Positions 1-9,905 of a stretch of 64,000 nucleotides of DNA are shown here, one piece after another. Where the stretch lies: contig CP150563.1 in assembly GCA_049487715.1 (NCBI GenBank), forward strand, positions 434,001-498,000, written 5' to 3'. A model generated the notes under the pieces. It made no database searches and was not told where the DNA came from. It saw only the letters and a list, made by a program, of their open reading frames with translations. Each line of letters starts with the position of its first letter. Position 1 is the first letter of the stretch. Position numbers and translations under genes: made by a program. Source of the DNA: Pycnococcus provasolii (lineage: Eukaryota > Chlorophyta > Pseudoscourfieldiophyceae > Pseudoscourfieldiales).

Positions 1-1539
1 GAACGAGCTATTCTACGTTTTGGCACCGTAATGCTGGGCATGAGCTTCGAGTGTGCCAACGAAAATGTGGAGAAGATCAAGGTAGATCCGTTCAGCAGCA
101 CGAAGAAGCGTGCGGGGACCGCAGTTTGCTCCAAGGCGACGGGTGACGTGCGCGTTCACTGGAAGGGTGCAAGCGAGATTATTTTGGGAATGTGCGACAA
201 GGAGATGCTTTGCGACGGCTCGGTGAGCGTGCTGACGGAGACGCGTCGAGAGGATCTCGTCAATTTGATTGCTGACATGGCGGCGGGAACACTTCGCACG
301 CTCTGCGTCGCGTACACGCCATGTCCTGTCGGAACTTCATTTGGCGAAGACGACGATCTCCCTGACTCGGGGCTCACACTTCTTCTGCTCGTGGGCATTA
401 AGGATCCTTGTCGTCCTGGCGTTCCCGAGGCGGTGCTACGTTGCCAGCGTGCGGGCATCGTCGTTCGCATGGTGACTGGAGATAATAAGGCAACTGCCGA
501 GGCTATCGCACGCGAGTGCCACATTCTCAGTGACGACGACGACGACGGCGTCGGCGGTGTCGGGGTGGCGGTGGATGGGGAGGAGTTCCGCGAGATGTCT
601 CATGCACAGCGCATTGCTCGTTTCGGTCCTAAGCTTGAGAGACTACGCGTGCTCGCCCGCTCCAGTCCGTCGGACAAGTACGACCTCGTGCACACGCTGC
701 GCACTCTTGGCGAGGTGGTGGGCGTGACAGGCGACGGCACGAACGACGCGCGCGCTCTCAAGGAGGCTGACATCGGCCTGTCGATGGGCATCGCGGGCAC
801 GCAGGTGGCGCAGAAGTGCTCAGATATCGTCGTACTTGACGACAACTTTGCGAGCATATCCACAATCGTGCGTTGGGGACGATCTGTGTACAGCAATATC
901 CAAAATTTTGTGCAGTTCCAGCTTACGGTGAACATCGTCGCGCTGACGCTAAACTTCGTTGCGGCGGTGGCAATCGGCGAGGTTCCTTTGAATGCCGTGC
1001 AGCTACTTTGGGTGAACCTCATCATGGACACGCTAGGAGCACTGGCGCTCGCGACGGAGCCTCCACGCGAGGAGCTGATGCATCGCAAGCCGTACGGTCG
1101 CACGGCACCACTCATCTCACCAATCATGTGGTGCAACATAGTCGTGCAGGCGATCTTCCAGCTCGCCGTGCTTGGTTACATGTATTTCGTTCTTTTCAAA
1201 GGCGATCACGGCAAGCACGCGAACACCTTCGTTTTCAACACGTTCGTGTTCATGCAGCTCTTCAACGAGATTAACGCGAGGCGTCCTGACGCTCTGAATG
1301 TGTTTGACGGCTTTTGGAAAAACAGGTACTTTGTGAGCGTCTTGATGGTGACGGTATCGTTTCAGGTTCTGTTGGTGGAGAGTGTGGTAGGCACGGTCGC
1401 AGGTACGACGGGCTTGCGTCCGGCGGAGTGGTTGGCATCTGTAGGCGTGAGTGCGCTGGCTTTGCCTGTGGGCGCAAGTGGCAAGCTAGCTTACAGGTGC
1501 GTATTGGCAAGCTCGCAGGAAAAAAGGTACCCCAGGTAA
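1..1539 (+). CDS. Plasma-membrane/ACA-type Ca2+-transporting P-type ATPase, C-terminal part (5' truncated)
   Basis: P2B Ca2+ pump that uses ATP to expel Ca2+ from the cytosol. The reading frame is already open at base 1, so the first half, including the DKTG phosphorylation site, lies outside the window. Visible in order: the nucleotide-binding region with the KGASEI motif (K is the ATP-adenine lysine of the family), the MVTGDN segment, the hinge VTGDGTNDA, and then about six membrane helices starting at FQLTVNIVALTLNFV and QLLWVNLIMDTLGALALATE, which is diagnostic of PMCA/ACA pumps. The protein ends soon after the last helix, so there is no long C-terminal calmodulin domain of the animal type. 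The normally invariant proline of GDGTNDAPAL is Arg here (codon 751-753). No introns seen. Confidence 0.9.
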   Translation, partial: ERAILRFGTVMLGMSFECANENVEKIKVDPFSSTKKRAGTAVCSKATGDVRVHWKGASEIILGMCDKEMLCDGSVSVLTETRREDLVNLIADMAAGTLRTLCVAYTPCPVGTSFGEDDDLPDSGLTLLLLVGIKDPCRPGVPEAVLRCQRAGIVVRMVTGDNKATAEAIARECHILSDDDDDGVGGVGVAVDGEEFREMSHAQRIARFGPKLERLRVLARSSPSDKYDLVHTLRTLGEVVGVTGDGTNDARALKEADIGLSMGIAGTQVAQKCSDIVVLDDNFASISTIVRWGRSVYSNIQNFVQFQLTVNIVALTLNFVAAVAIGEVPLNAVQLLWVNLIMDTLGALALATEPPREELMHRKPYGRTAPLISPIMWCNIVVQAIFQLAVLGYMYFVLFKGDHGKHANTFVFNTFVFMQLFNEINARRPDALNVFDGFWKNRYFVSVLMVTVSFQVLLVESVVGTVAGTTGLRPAEWLASVGVSALALPVGASGKLAYRCVLASSQEKRYPR

Positions 1540-1592
1540 CCTTAAGAAGTTGCTTCTTAAGACGTGTTTACAAATGACGAACGGTCGATGGG

Positions 1593-1610
1593 ATTAGGGT
1601 TAGGGTTAGG
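1593..1610 (+). repeat. Interstitial TTAGGG repeat, about three units
   Basis: Three TTAGGG-type units stand in the short spacer between the Ca2+-ATPase stop and the next start codon, about 85 bases upstream of that ATG. Similar arrays recur in other 5' flanks in this window, so a promoter role is possible. Confidence 0.7.
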
Positions 1611-1693
1611 AGGGGCTTCATTCGGGACCCGTTCTGTTTCACATTCTTCCCAAACTCACTTTATCTACCTTATCTTGTGGATAAGTTAGATAC

Positions 1694-3808
1694 ATGCAGA
1701 TGTCCTCGATGAACGCGCCACCACCGTCACCGGCGCCGTCGTCCTCAGGGGGCGTCTCCGCGTTGACGAACGCTGTCATCAGCACCGCGCTCCTCACCTT
1801 CACGGGTGCGGCGCTGGCGTTCGTCACGTCGTCGTCGTCGTCGTCGTCGTCGTCACCCCCCTCCTCTTCAGGGCCCGTCGCCGCGCTCGGTGCGTTCGTC
1901 GCGACGCTCGCACTTCCCGCGGCTGTTCTCGTCAGCCTTGCACAAGCTGACTTCCACTTGACCAACGTCGCTTTCATCGTGTCCGCGCTCATCGCAAAAA
2001 GTATTTGTGCACTCGCGTCAGCCGCGGTGGCGTCCATAGCGAGCAAACAATCACAAAGGAGTGCGTGGGCAGGTGCAGCGGTGCTTCTCGCGACGCAGTC
2101 CAACGATATCGCGGTGGGCTATCCCATCGTCGACGCACTCTTTGGGATGAAACGGCCTGCATTTGCCACGCAGCTCTTTCTTGTCGCGCCTGTGCAGCTC
2201 ATCCTCTTCACTTCCGCGGGCGTCGCTCTGCTGAACCAAGGCAGAGGGGGAACGCGAGGGGACACAATAAGACTTACCGCTCGAATGCCTCTCGTGGTTG
2301 CAAGTATATTAGGACTTGCGTTGAACGCCTTGCAGGGAGGAATCACGTGGAAGCCTTTGAAAATGACGCTCGAAACGCTCGCCAACGCATATCCAGCTAC
2401 AGCGCTCGTCAGCCTCGGTGCGCGGCTTGCGACGATCAGACATACGAATCATCACTCTGCCACGTCTGCAGGAAACATGTCTGGTGGACTCGCGGTTGCC
2501 GGTGTGCTCGGCTGTAAGCATTTACTTGCGCCCGCAGCGGCGGCGGTCACCGCATACGCGCTCAGCAAGGGCGACCGAGACAGCGGCACGCTCGCATTCA
2601 TCTACGGTGCTCTTCCGGTTGCCCCGTCCGTTCCCGTTCTTGCGAGCGAACTTCTCGGCGATACCATCACCAGCAGACGAATCGCGTCCATCTCTGCCGT
2701 GGCTGTCGTGGCGAGCCTTTTCGTTTCGGCCCCTCTACTCCTTTGCAGCGGACTCATTTTCAGCGAGGACAACCACGGCGAAGAGGCTTCAAGCAGCTAT
2801 TTCGAAATCCTTGGAACAGCTGCGGTGCCAGCATACTTGTCAAGTGCCGTCGGTGGCTCCTTGCTTCTTGTGGCTATGATCCGTCGTGGGTGGCTTGGGA
2901 CATGCGGTGCGGTCCGCGCCGCGTGCTGCACACTCGTGATGGTGAAGCTTGCATGCCTTGCCTCCGCGCTGGGATTTATGGTAGCCCAGTCATATGGTGC
3001 GCTTGGCAGTGCCGGGTACTGGCGTGAGATTGCCTTTGCGCCATGGTGCATTTCCGTTTTGGCCAACAAGGGGTATCTGTGCGTGCTTGCCACACGCATG
3101 TGGCGACACCAGGAGGATGAGCGACCGCCCACGCAAAGACACTTCAATTACGTGCGTTTGGTGATTGCAACAATCAGCTCCATAGCTTCCGCAGCGATGC
3201 GGATCATCCATGGTCCATCTTCACGTCTCGACCCGTCTAGCAACAACAGTGCGACGTGGTGGCTTCTGTACGGCCCGACACAGGTTCTTGTCATGGACAC
3301 CGCCTCCGCATTCGCAATTGCCTTCTGCTCGTGGTGCATCATCAAGACCATGTCCTCATCCGTGACGCAGGATGAAGACTTAAGTGCGCCACTCTTACTG
3401 GCAGACGAGACGCAGGAGGACGTGGACGACGACGACGCCAATCTTCAGCAACAACATGACATGTATGGCGATGACGTTGACAACGAACACTTCCCGGATG
3501 TTCAAACGTCGTCTCCTGCGGAAGATGCTCTGTTGCACTCGCGTCTCCTGCTGATGGTTGGCTACGATGTGGCGACGGAATTGCTCGGTGTTGCCATGGA
3601 TGTGCTATGGGCGCTCGGTGCAAGTTTTTCCAACCTTTTGCTTGTGTTCAGCGTTCTGTTTGCCATTGTCGAAAATGGCGCGCTGTGTGTGGACGCTGTG
3701 CTTCTCTTTCCAGTGTTTGGGCTTCCTGCGCCTCTACGGCACGTGATGTCGCGAGCACGCAGCTTGGCGCGAAGATTCATCATGACTGAAGATTCTTCCA
3801 TTTCGTGA
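1694..3808 (+). CDS. LYCHOS/GPR155-like protein: PIN-type transporter domain fused to a seven-helix region
   Basis: 704-residue polytopic membrane protein. The N-terminal ~320 residues look like the auxin-efflux-carrier/PIN fold, with the GPR155-type signature SNDIAVGYPIVDALFG and later YGALPVAPSVPVLASE, which match the conserved segments I recall from animal GPR155 (LYCHOS). After the ten-helix domain come about seven further helices; the final pair (VLFAIVENGALC, then LPAPLRHVM) aligns with the GPCR-like part of LYCHOS. An acidic loop (residues ~560-610) separates the last helices. No C-terminal DEP domain is present. In animals LYCHOS is a lysosomal cholesterol sensor acting on mTORC1; whether the algal protein does this is unknown. 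A plain auxin-carrier-like transporter is the alternative. Start chosen at the first ATG; a second in-frame ATG lies two codons later. Confidence 0.75.
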   Translation: MQMSSMNAPPPSPAPSSSGGVSALTNAVISTALLTFTGAALAFVTSSSSSSSSSPPSSSGPVAALGAFVATLALPAAVLVSLAQADFHLTNVAFIVSALIAKSICALASAAVASIASKQSQRSAWAGAAVLLATQSNDIAVGYPIVDALFGMKRPAFATQLFLVAPVQLILFTSAGVALLNQGRGGTRGDTIRLTARMPLVVASILGLALNALQGGITWKPLKMTLETLANAYPATALVSLGARLATIRHTNHHSATSAGNMSGGLAVAGVLGCKHLLAPAAAAVTAYALSKGDRDSGTLAFIYGALPVAPSVPVLASELLGDTITSRRIASISAVAVVASLFVSAPLLLCSGLIFSEDNHGEEASSSYFEILGTAAVPAYLSSAVGGSLLLVAMIRRGWLGTCGAVRAACCTLVMVKLACLASALGFMVAQSYGALGSAGYWREIAFAPWCISVLANKGYLCVLATRMWRHQEDERPPTQRHFNYVRLVIATISSIASAAMRIIHGPSSRLDPSSNNSATWWLLYGPTQVLVMDTASAFAIAFCSWCIIKTMSSSVTQDEDLSAPLLLADETQEDVDDDDANLQQQHDMYGDDVDNEHFPDVQTSSPAEDALLHSRLLLMVGYDVATELLGVAMDVLWALGASFSNLLLVFSVLFAIVENGALCVDAVLLFPVFGLPAPLRHVMSRARSLARRFIMTEDSSIS

Positions 3809-3882
3809 TCTATTGATTCTTATATATTGAATATCTCTGTGTAAAATAATCTCTGTAGTTGTGTTATTACAAAAAAGCTTAA

Positions 3883-5079
3883 TTAGGAGTCCTGCGGCTC
3901 TCCCTTGAAGGTGCACACAGGCGCGTAGAAAACATGACCATCGTGCCAGTAGCGTCGCCCGCTCGGAACTTCGGACCACAGCTCAGCCCAAGTCGATTTT
4001 GATGTCTCGTCTGGAGGTGATGCCTGCACACTGACGGGCTGAAAGAATACCTCGAAACCGAGTGACCCTAGCTCGAGCTTACACACTTCGCGGTACACCG
4101 CGGCGAAGAATTCGTTGTTAGGCGCAAGTCCATTGAAGTACGAATACACACCCTCCGGATTCATGTGATGAGGCAGTGCGGCGTGCAGCTCACGCATATC
4201 CTCGTAGTCCTCGGAGTACGTGTCAAAGTAAATGCCGTCAAACTTGCCAAGCTTGGGCAATTCGTCTTGCCACCGTCCAAAGACGATTTGTACGTTTGGT
4301 TTGTTTCCCCATCCTGCATCGAGCATGCGCTTGTACACATCGGGATGTGCCTCGATGATCGTGTGCAACGTTGGGTGGAAGCTTTGTATTGCCGTGTCAA
4401 CCAAACCCATGCCAAAGCCAATGTTGAGAATGGATCCACACGTCGTTTCGGTGCTATTTGACGACGACGAGCACGCAACTTGAGCGCCCAAATTCATCAG
4501 CGGCTCCTCCCACGCCATCATCACGGCGTCGCCAGCCTCGTCGAGTATGCTCGTTTCGGTAAACGTCAGTTTGTGACTTAGGTACGGAGCATCGCGGGTT
4601 GTTGCCTCACCTTCCGCGTCGTCGTTGTCGTAACCTCGCATCGCTCGCATCGCCGCGCCGAGCACGAGCTCCGACCTCACCGCGGCATCGAGCAGGTACG
4701 TGACAATTTCGTCGTGTCCATTCTCCTCGGCAAGCTGCGCAGCACAGAGCCCTTTGCTGTCGAGTGCCGTCCAAGCAGCACCCTTTTCGACGAGAAGGCG
4801 CACGACGTCGGCGTGTCCCGCAGACGCTGCGAGGTGCAGCGGCGTGCGTTCCGTGGTGCGCTCGGCGTGCGTGACGAACGCGCTCCAGAAGTGCGACGCC
4901 TTGTTGGATGAGGACGACGCGCGCCACGTGTCGACGAGGCGCGTGAGTTTGTCCGCGGCGCCTGAGGAGGCCCAGAACGAGGCTTGGCGGAGCAGCGCCG
5001 ACGGAACGTGAAGAGTGGGATCACCACCACCACCACCACCACCACCTGCGTTAGTCGCCGCCGCCGCCGCCGCCGCCAT
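3883..5079 (-). CDS. RMT2: Protein arginine N-methyltransferase 2-like (RMT2), with N-terminal ankyrin repeats
   Basis: 398 residues. An Ala/Gly-rich start is followed by about two ankyrin repeats (residues ~75-135, RTPLHLAASAGHADVVRLL), then a class I SAM methyltransferase domain (~210-390). Motif I is ILNIGFGMG, followed by the acidic EAHPDV, GRWQDELP and IYFDTYSEDY segments typical of RMT2. RMT2 enzymes are type IV methyltransferases that methylate the internal (delta) nitrogen of arginine, in yeast on ribosomal protein Rpl12. Ankyrin repeats ahead of the catalytic domain are the normal RMT2 layout, which supports the call over the related guanidinoacetate methyltransferase. Convergent with the LYCHOS-like gene, 74 bases apart. 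Confidence 0.88.
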   Translation of the reverse strand: MAAAAAAATNAGGGGGGGGDPTLHVPSALLRQASFWASSGAADKLTRLVDTWRASSSSNKASHFWSAFVTHAERTTERTPLHLAASAGHADVVRLLVEKGAAWTALDSKGLCAAQLAEENGHDEIVTYLLDAAVRSELVLGAAMRAMRGYDNDDAEGEATTRDAPYLSHKLTFTETSILDEAGDAVMMAWEEPLMNLGAQVACSSSSNSTETTCGSILNIGFGMGLVDTAIQSFHPTLHTIIEAHPDVYKRMLDAGWGNKPNVQIVFGRWQDELPKLGKFDGIYFDTYSEDYEDMRELHAALPHHMNPEGVYSYFNGLAPNNEFFAAVYREVCKLELGSLGFEVFFQPVSVQASPPDETSKSTWAELWSEVPSGRRYWHDGHVFYAPVCTFKGEPQDS

Positions 5080-5133
5080 GCACCTCAGCTGTAACTGTGG
5101 GGGAGGCCTGGTCGTGGGAGAACCTAAGTAAGG

Positions 5134-5159
5134 GGGTTAGGGTTTGAGTTAGGGTTAGG
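5134..5159. repeat. Degenerate interstitial telomere-type repeat
   Basis: GTTAGGG units with one GTTTGAG interruption, starting 55 bases upstream of the RMT2 start codon on the opposite strand. Confidence 0.6.
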
Positions 5160-7015
5160 ATCGGGGGTTTGGTTTTGCCATTTTGTTGGCCTTTTCTCAA
5201 ATTTCATCCATCTAACTTCTTAGATCCAGGGTGGCACGGATGCCCTTCTTGTTTTGGAATTTGGAGAAGGTTCTCAACTTCTCATCCTAGGGACACCTGT
5301 TCTCGTTTCTGGAACTTTGCATCAAAAAACGGCTGGCGTGACTGCAGCAGCACTTCAAACCGTGACGTGACTGTTCGTGAATGTAAAGGTCATAATGCGG
5401 ATCCTCTGGGAGAGATCTTTTTCTTTTTCTCTTCCCGGAAGCACTTTTTGAGCTTCGCATAACAAAACTTCAAAATCACACAAAAAGCTTGATGTCGACA
5501 TGAAAGTTTTTTGATATTTATTTCCATCTGTCCATCTGGCAAGATACCGCAATCTTTGTCGTGAAAATCTGTCATCCCGTGTAGCATGCCTTGTGATTCC
5601 CGAAATAGCGAAGTCTCGATCTCGTGCTTCGTTGAAACTCGTTTTGGCCACACAGTGGCCTTGCTTCCTCGTTCAGAACTATTTTCCCGCTTTTTGGGTA
5701 TCTCAACCTACCTTAATATGCCCTTGGTCTGTAACCTCACGTTTTCTTGCGTCCGTTCGGTCGTGCGAATCATTCAGGAAACGTTACCGGCATGGCAACG
5801 AAACGTGCAACGAAACGAGACTTTGATCCGCACGTGGCGGCCGGCAAGACGCAGAAAATGCGCGTCGAAGCGTGTGCGCAGTTGCCTTGATGGCCGTCTG
5901 CAGGATGTGGGAATTGCGTGGAAATGGCATGAAATTGCGCATGCCTGAGGGAGGAATTTGCGTGAAGCTTACCGAAGAAACGAAAATGAATGCCAGATGC
6001 GTGTATGAAAAGCATGGAAAACACAAACAGAGAGTCCAATTTTGAGAGCACGAAAACGACATCCTTTGGCAGGAAAAAAAACGTCTTTCGACGACCTCAA
6101 GAGTCGCGAGAGAAGAAAGGGGTACCACACTGCCACAGACAACCTGTTCTTCTCAGGAATAATGTGTATACATGTATACAGGGACCTCACGGAATAGTTT
6201 GTCCAAACATATGACAGGAGGTTACACACCCCCTCTACCCGGGCACACTTAGATAGCACGTGACTTATTTCCGAGCACGTGGTTGGTTGGTTGGAACTTG
6301 GAACTTGGAAGAAGGACCCGGAGGAACCTGGAACTTGCATATACACTCGTTGTGCTGAAAGGGGTATAATATGGGCCCTTGCATAGTTCTAATCGCGTTA
6401 GAATTCCGCTGAAAAGTAATTATAAGCTGAAGTTGTTATTTTTTAATATAATATAAATAAACGTCGTTGCGTTACCTGGTGGTCACCGGTGGCCTTCTTT
6501 ATTTCATCGTTTGTGTCATCGTTTGTATCTTTTTAATACTTTATAGCACTACACGTGTGGCACTTACATACGTGTAGGTGTGGTGTGGTGTTGCCTTTTG
6601 TCGTACTGTATTCTTTCCAGATTACTTGTTTTGGGACCCGTGTGTGTCTTCCTCTTGAAGTTTCGTCTTTCAAGCTGCTGAGTGAGATACGTCAAGCAGT
6701 TTCTTGGGAACGAACGAAGTGGAAGTTGACAAAGCTGGTGAACAGTCCTTGGTCTCATCTACCAAAGTTTTCGCACCTCAGACAGAGAGTAAGTCTGATT
6801 AAGAGGGCTCGTTCGCTCGGAGGAGACAACAGGATTGATATTGGGTTGATATAGGTACAGTACAGGTCGATTCATGACGCACTAGCGCGCTGACTTCGTG
6901 GTGTGTAAGCTTGAGCTAGATTACCTCGAGGAGGTCGACGTGTGGTGCCGTGTGCTGAACGCGGAAACTTACCCAACGGAGCTTGCAAAGGCGCTCTGGA
7001 ATCACAGCTATTATC
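5160..7015. other. Gene-poor spacer between RMT2 and the zinc-finger gene
   Basis: About 1.85 kb in which I recognise no gene. Open frames are short and overlap on both strands without recognisable motifs. An AT-rich tract lies at about 6410-6465, and small GGTTGGTTGG / GGAACTTGGAACTTGG direct repeats at about 6280-6340. A TACTGTAC-type palindrome (reverse complement) occurs at 6855. The 5' flank of the downstream gene could begin in the last few hundred bases. Confidence 0.5.
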
Positions 7016-7959
7016 ATGCAGTACCACAACAGCGATCCGAGCTCGTGCAACGGCTCAGCGCACATCGGTGCACAGTGTGCAAGTGCAGAAGAAGCGCAGC
7101 AGCACGCATGGTCTGAGGTGCTGCGAGGATACGCACAAGCGACCGTGTACGCCTCAGCAGGGTGCGGGCACGACGGAGCAGCTACGTACTTCGAGGGTGG
7201 TGACTACGCACCCAACGCACACAGCCACCCACCGGCGATGAGCTTTCCACAGCAGGATGGGAGTGGTGGCGATCTTCACAGCCAGCAGACACGGTACTTT
7301 GAGGGAACGCACGTGCCAGTGGATGGTACGCTCTTTCTGATGACAAAACAGCGCTGTCTCATCACTTGGAACGGAACTGACACCCTCAACCCTTTTGTTT
7401 TCGTTTCCCTACCCACAAAAAAACAAACACAGGCTGGTTTCAGAGCTGCCGAGGTTGCGGTGCGTGGACAGGGGAGACGCAGTACCAGGCTGACGGCATT
7501 GAGTTGCCCATGTGCCGGCGGTGTCAAGCAAAGTCGCGTGGAAGCAGCGCAAGCAGCGGTGCAAGTTCGCGAGGCATGTCGCCCGCTAGCACGACGGGAG
7601 GTGCTGGCGGTCTGTTCGCCAACGTACCACAATCTCAGGGAAATCGTAGGATGTCGTGCTCGGACCTTCTTAACTTGAACGACGCTGCGACGATGATGCA
7701 GCAGATGCTCGAGACACCCGTGCACTCGGCCGGGGACATCAGCGGTCTTGACGCGGTGACTGCTTGCAGCGGCGACGACGACGCCCGAACGACCGCGCCT
7801 TTGTCGAACCTGCCTAGTCCGAGTACGACACAGGAGGACCTGCCTACGGCGATCGGCCGGCGTCCTTCGGAGGGTGTGAAGCGCGCCGCGCTCGAGGGCG
7901 CGGCACCGTCTCCCGCACGGCACCGCCGTCGAAAACGCGCGCTGGTACGAGACGAGTGA
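7016..7959 (+). CDS. GATA-like zinc-ribbon protein, two exons (7016-7325, 7433-7959)
   Basis: Predicted 278-residue protein. Exon 1 is rich in Gly, His, Gln and Ser. Joining at donor GTACGC and acceptor CACAG (107-base intron, phase 1) creates an uninterrupted segment reading VDG-WFQSCRGCGAWTG and then LPMCRRCQAKSRG. This forms CX2C-X18-CX2C, the spacing of plant-type GATA fingers, though the usual TPxWR and LCNACG cores are replaced by TGETQ and PMCRRC. The rest is Ser/Pro-rich and low complexity and ends in a basic RHRRRKR stretch that could be a nuclear localisation signal. A nuclear regulator is therefore likely but not proven. The ATG used is the first in frame with exon 1; an upstream exon cannot be excluded. 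Confidence 0.6.
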
Positions 7960-8424
7960 CGGCTGCGCTGCCTCATCTCCCTTATTTATAATTCCTAGTA
8001 CTTATAAATAAATGTGCCTGTGATGTTTATAAATCCCACTGTCATCGATGTTTCATCTAAGATAGTCTATTGAGTAATGTTAACATGATGATTTTCTTTC
8101 TTCTGCTACAGTACAGTATTTTAAAAAACTGGTCATGTTTGCAGTATGTTTCTCACGCTTCCATGTTTCTACTATCGTAGAACCCTACATACAGTACTGT
8201 ACCGGTAAAGTTTTATGTAGGGTACTGTACCTGTCAGCCTATGGTTCACATCCACATGGGTCCACCGGGTTTTGCATTGGGTTAGGGTTTTGCTTCGGGT
8301 TAGGGTTAGGGTTATGCATTCGGGTTCTTCTGGGAACTCGTACGGTACTGTATTGGAATTTGGATAAGCCCTTTCAGCCTTTTGCTTTCGTTTCCTTTCG
8401 CCCCCTTGCATCCTTACCATTTTT
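7960..8424. other. Intergenic region with interstitial TTAGGG repeats and palindromic 8-mers
   Basis: Holds ATAGTCTA at 8062, CTATCGTAG at 8172, TACTGTAC at 8195 and 8223, its reverse complement at 8111, and a TTAGGG array interrupted by GCTTCGGG at 8275-8325, about 100-150 bases before the UPRT ATG. No gene seen. Confidence 0.6.
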
Positions 8425-9243
8425 ATGGCCGCCATGCCTTCTCCTTCTATGCCTGGGGTGCGGTCTGGTTCTTGTCGTCAAAGTCCAAAGACGCGTTTCC
8501 GTGCTTCTTCTTCATCTTCATCTTCTTCATCTTCTTCTTCTTGGGCACCCAAGTTGGTTGGTTTGTGTCGTGCGACGTCCAAAGAAGATGCGCGCATGCA
8601 AATGGCGGTGTACGTGCCGCCGCACCCGCTTGTCAAACACTTCATGAGTATCGCGCGAAATAAAGATACGCCGTCCGCGGCGTTCCGATCCGCCATGGCG
8701 GAACTTGGACGGCTCCTGCTGTACGAGTGCGCAAAAGACCTGCTCCAAACCGTCGACTTCGAGGTGGAAACGCCATGCGGTGTCGCGGAGGCGACATTCG
8801 TCGACCCTTCCAAGCCTGTGACCGTCGTTCCCGTACTGCGCGCTGGACTCGTTCTCGTCGAACAAGCGCACCTCGTATTCCCAATCTCAAGAACGTGCCA
8901 CCTTGGATACGTGCGCGACGAGGAGACGCTCGAGGCGTCGATGTATCTTGACCGCCTGCCCAAGCAGTTCACCTCGGACGACCTCGTCGTTATCGCTGAC
9001 CCGATGGTGGCAACCGGCGGTACCGCCATCAAAGCCGTCCGCGACGTGCTTGACCGCGGCGCGGACATCAAGAATGTCAGGCTCGTGTGCGCGGTGTGCG
9101 CGCCTCCCGCGCTGACGAAGCTTGGTGAAGAGTTTCCAGAACTCATCATGTACAGTGCGATGATTGACCCCGAGCTCAACGATAAGGGGTACATCGTCCC
9201 AGGTCTTGGAGACGCGGGCGACAGAGCGTATGGTACGGAGTAA
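8425..9243 (+). CDS. UPP: Uracil phosphoribosyltransferase, probably plastid-targeted
   Basis: 272 residues. Makes UMP from uracil and PRPP (pyrimidine salvage). After a Ser-rich, Arg-containing leader of ~55 residues suited to plastid import comes the full UPRT domain: VPVLRAGL for the core, the PRPP-binding loop ADPMVATGGTA (~residue 192), and the uracil-binding C-terminal motif YIVPGLGDAGDRAYGT. Length of the mature enzyme fits the usual ~210 residues. There is no fused uridine kinase domain. Start at ATG 8425; a second ATG occurs three codons later. Confidence 0.93.
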   Translation: MAAMPSPSMPGVRSGSCRQSPKTRFRASSSSSSSSSSSSWAPKLVGLCRATSKEDARMQMAVYVPPHPLVKHFMSIARNKDTPSAAFRSAMAELGRLLLYECAKDLLQTVDFEVETPCGVAEATFVDPSKPVTVVPVLRAGLVLVEQAHLVFPISRTCHLGYVRDEETLEASMYLDRLPKQFTSDDLVVIADPMVATGGTAIKAVRDVLDRGADIKNVRLVCAVCAPPALTKLGEEFPELIMYSAMIDPELNDKGYIVPGLGDAGDRAYGTE

Positions 9244-9410
9244 GCTGTGATTGCTCATTCAGTTGTGTCTAATAGATTTAGAGATAAGATGCACACAGTC
9301 CACATAACATGTAGTACACCTCCTCGAGCCGGGTAACTAACTCTTCTTGAAACTTAACTTAACTGCAGCCGAGTTGAAAAGGACGACGGAGTAAGCAACA
9401 AATGCTTTGG

Positions 9411-9905
9411 TTAAGGCTTGTCACCGACGCTGGCGGAAAAGAACGTGGGCTTCAAGAACGAAAAGTACGTGATGCTTAGCATGCCTCCGACATACACCAT
9501 GTACAGCGCGGCGTGCAAGTAGTACACCACCTCGAGCCGGTCTCCGTTCACAGGAGTCAGCGCTGCGCACGCCTTTCCGTCGTCACTCCACCGCGCGAGT
9601 GGGATCATGACTGTGCAAGCCGTGTAGCACGCTCCTCCCACGAGGTGGAGGAGCCAGTAGAGTGCGAAAGTGGTTGTGTCAGCAATGTATCCGCCGAACG
9701 CCATGCCCACGCACAGGAACGCGACGCAGAAGCACGTCAGCGCCATGAAACCCACGGCCTCTCTAGTGTCCTTGCATACGAAGTCGGGCGACGTGTCGCC
9801 CCATATGTCGTAGTACATCATCATGAATCCGATGTTTTGTATGGCCATCATGGCGGCGTGGAACACCAACTTCGGCTTATCTTCGGGTAAGGGAGAGACC
9901 GCCAT
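9411..9905 (-). CDS. Small four-helix membrane protein of unknown function
   Basis: 164 residues with four clear hydrophobic segments (about residues 12-35, 48-72, 82-105 and 130-152) and short polar ends, no signal peptide cleavage motif and no motif I recognise. Helix 1 is Met-rich with a YYDIWGD loop. A two-residue proline pair follows helix 4. It could be a small tetraspan protein of the endomembrane system. Codon use resembles its neighbours, so I regard it as a real gene. Convergent with UPRT, 167 bases between the stops. Confidence 0.7.
   Translation of the reverse strand: MAVSPLPEDKPKLVFHAAMMAIQNIGFMMMYYDIWGDTSPDFVCKDTREAVGFMALTCFCVAFLCVGMAFGGYIADTTTFALYWLLHLVGGACYTACTVMIPLARWSDDGKACAALTPVNGDRLEVVYYLHAALYMVYVGGMLSITYFSFLKPTFFSASVGDKP

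Noticed and set aside
8275-8325. True chromosome end
   Set aside because: TTAGGG units here and at eight other sites are short, degenerate and flanked by genes on both sides, so they are interstitial.
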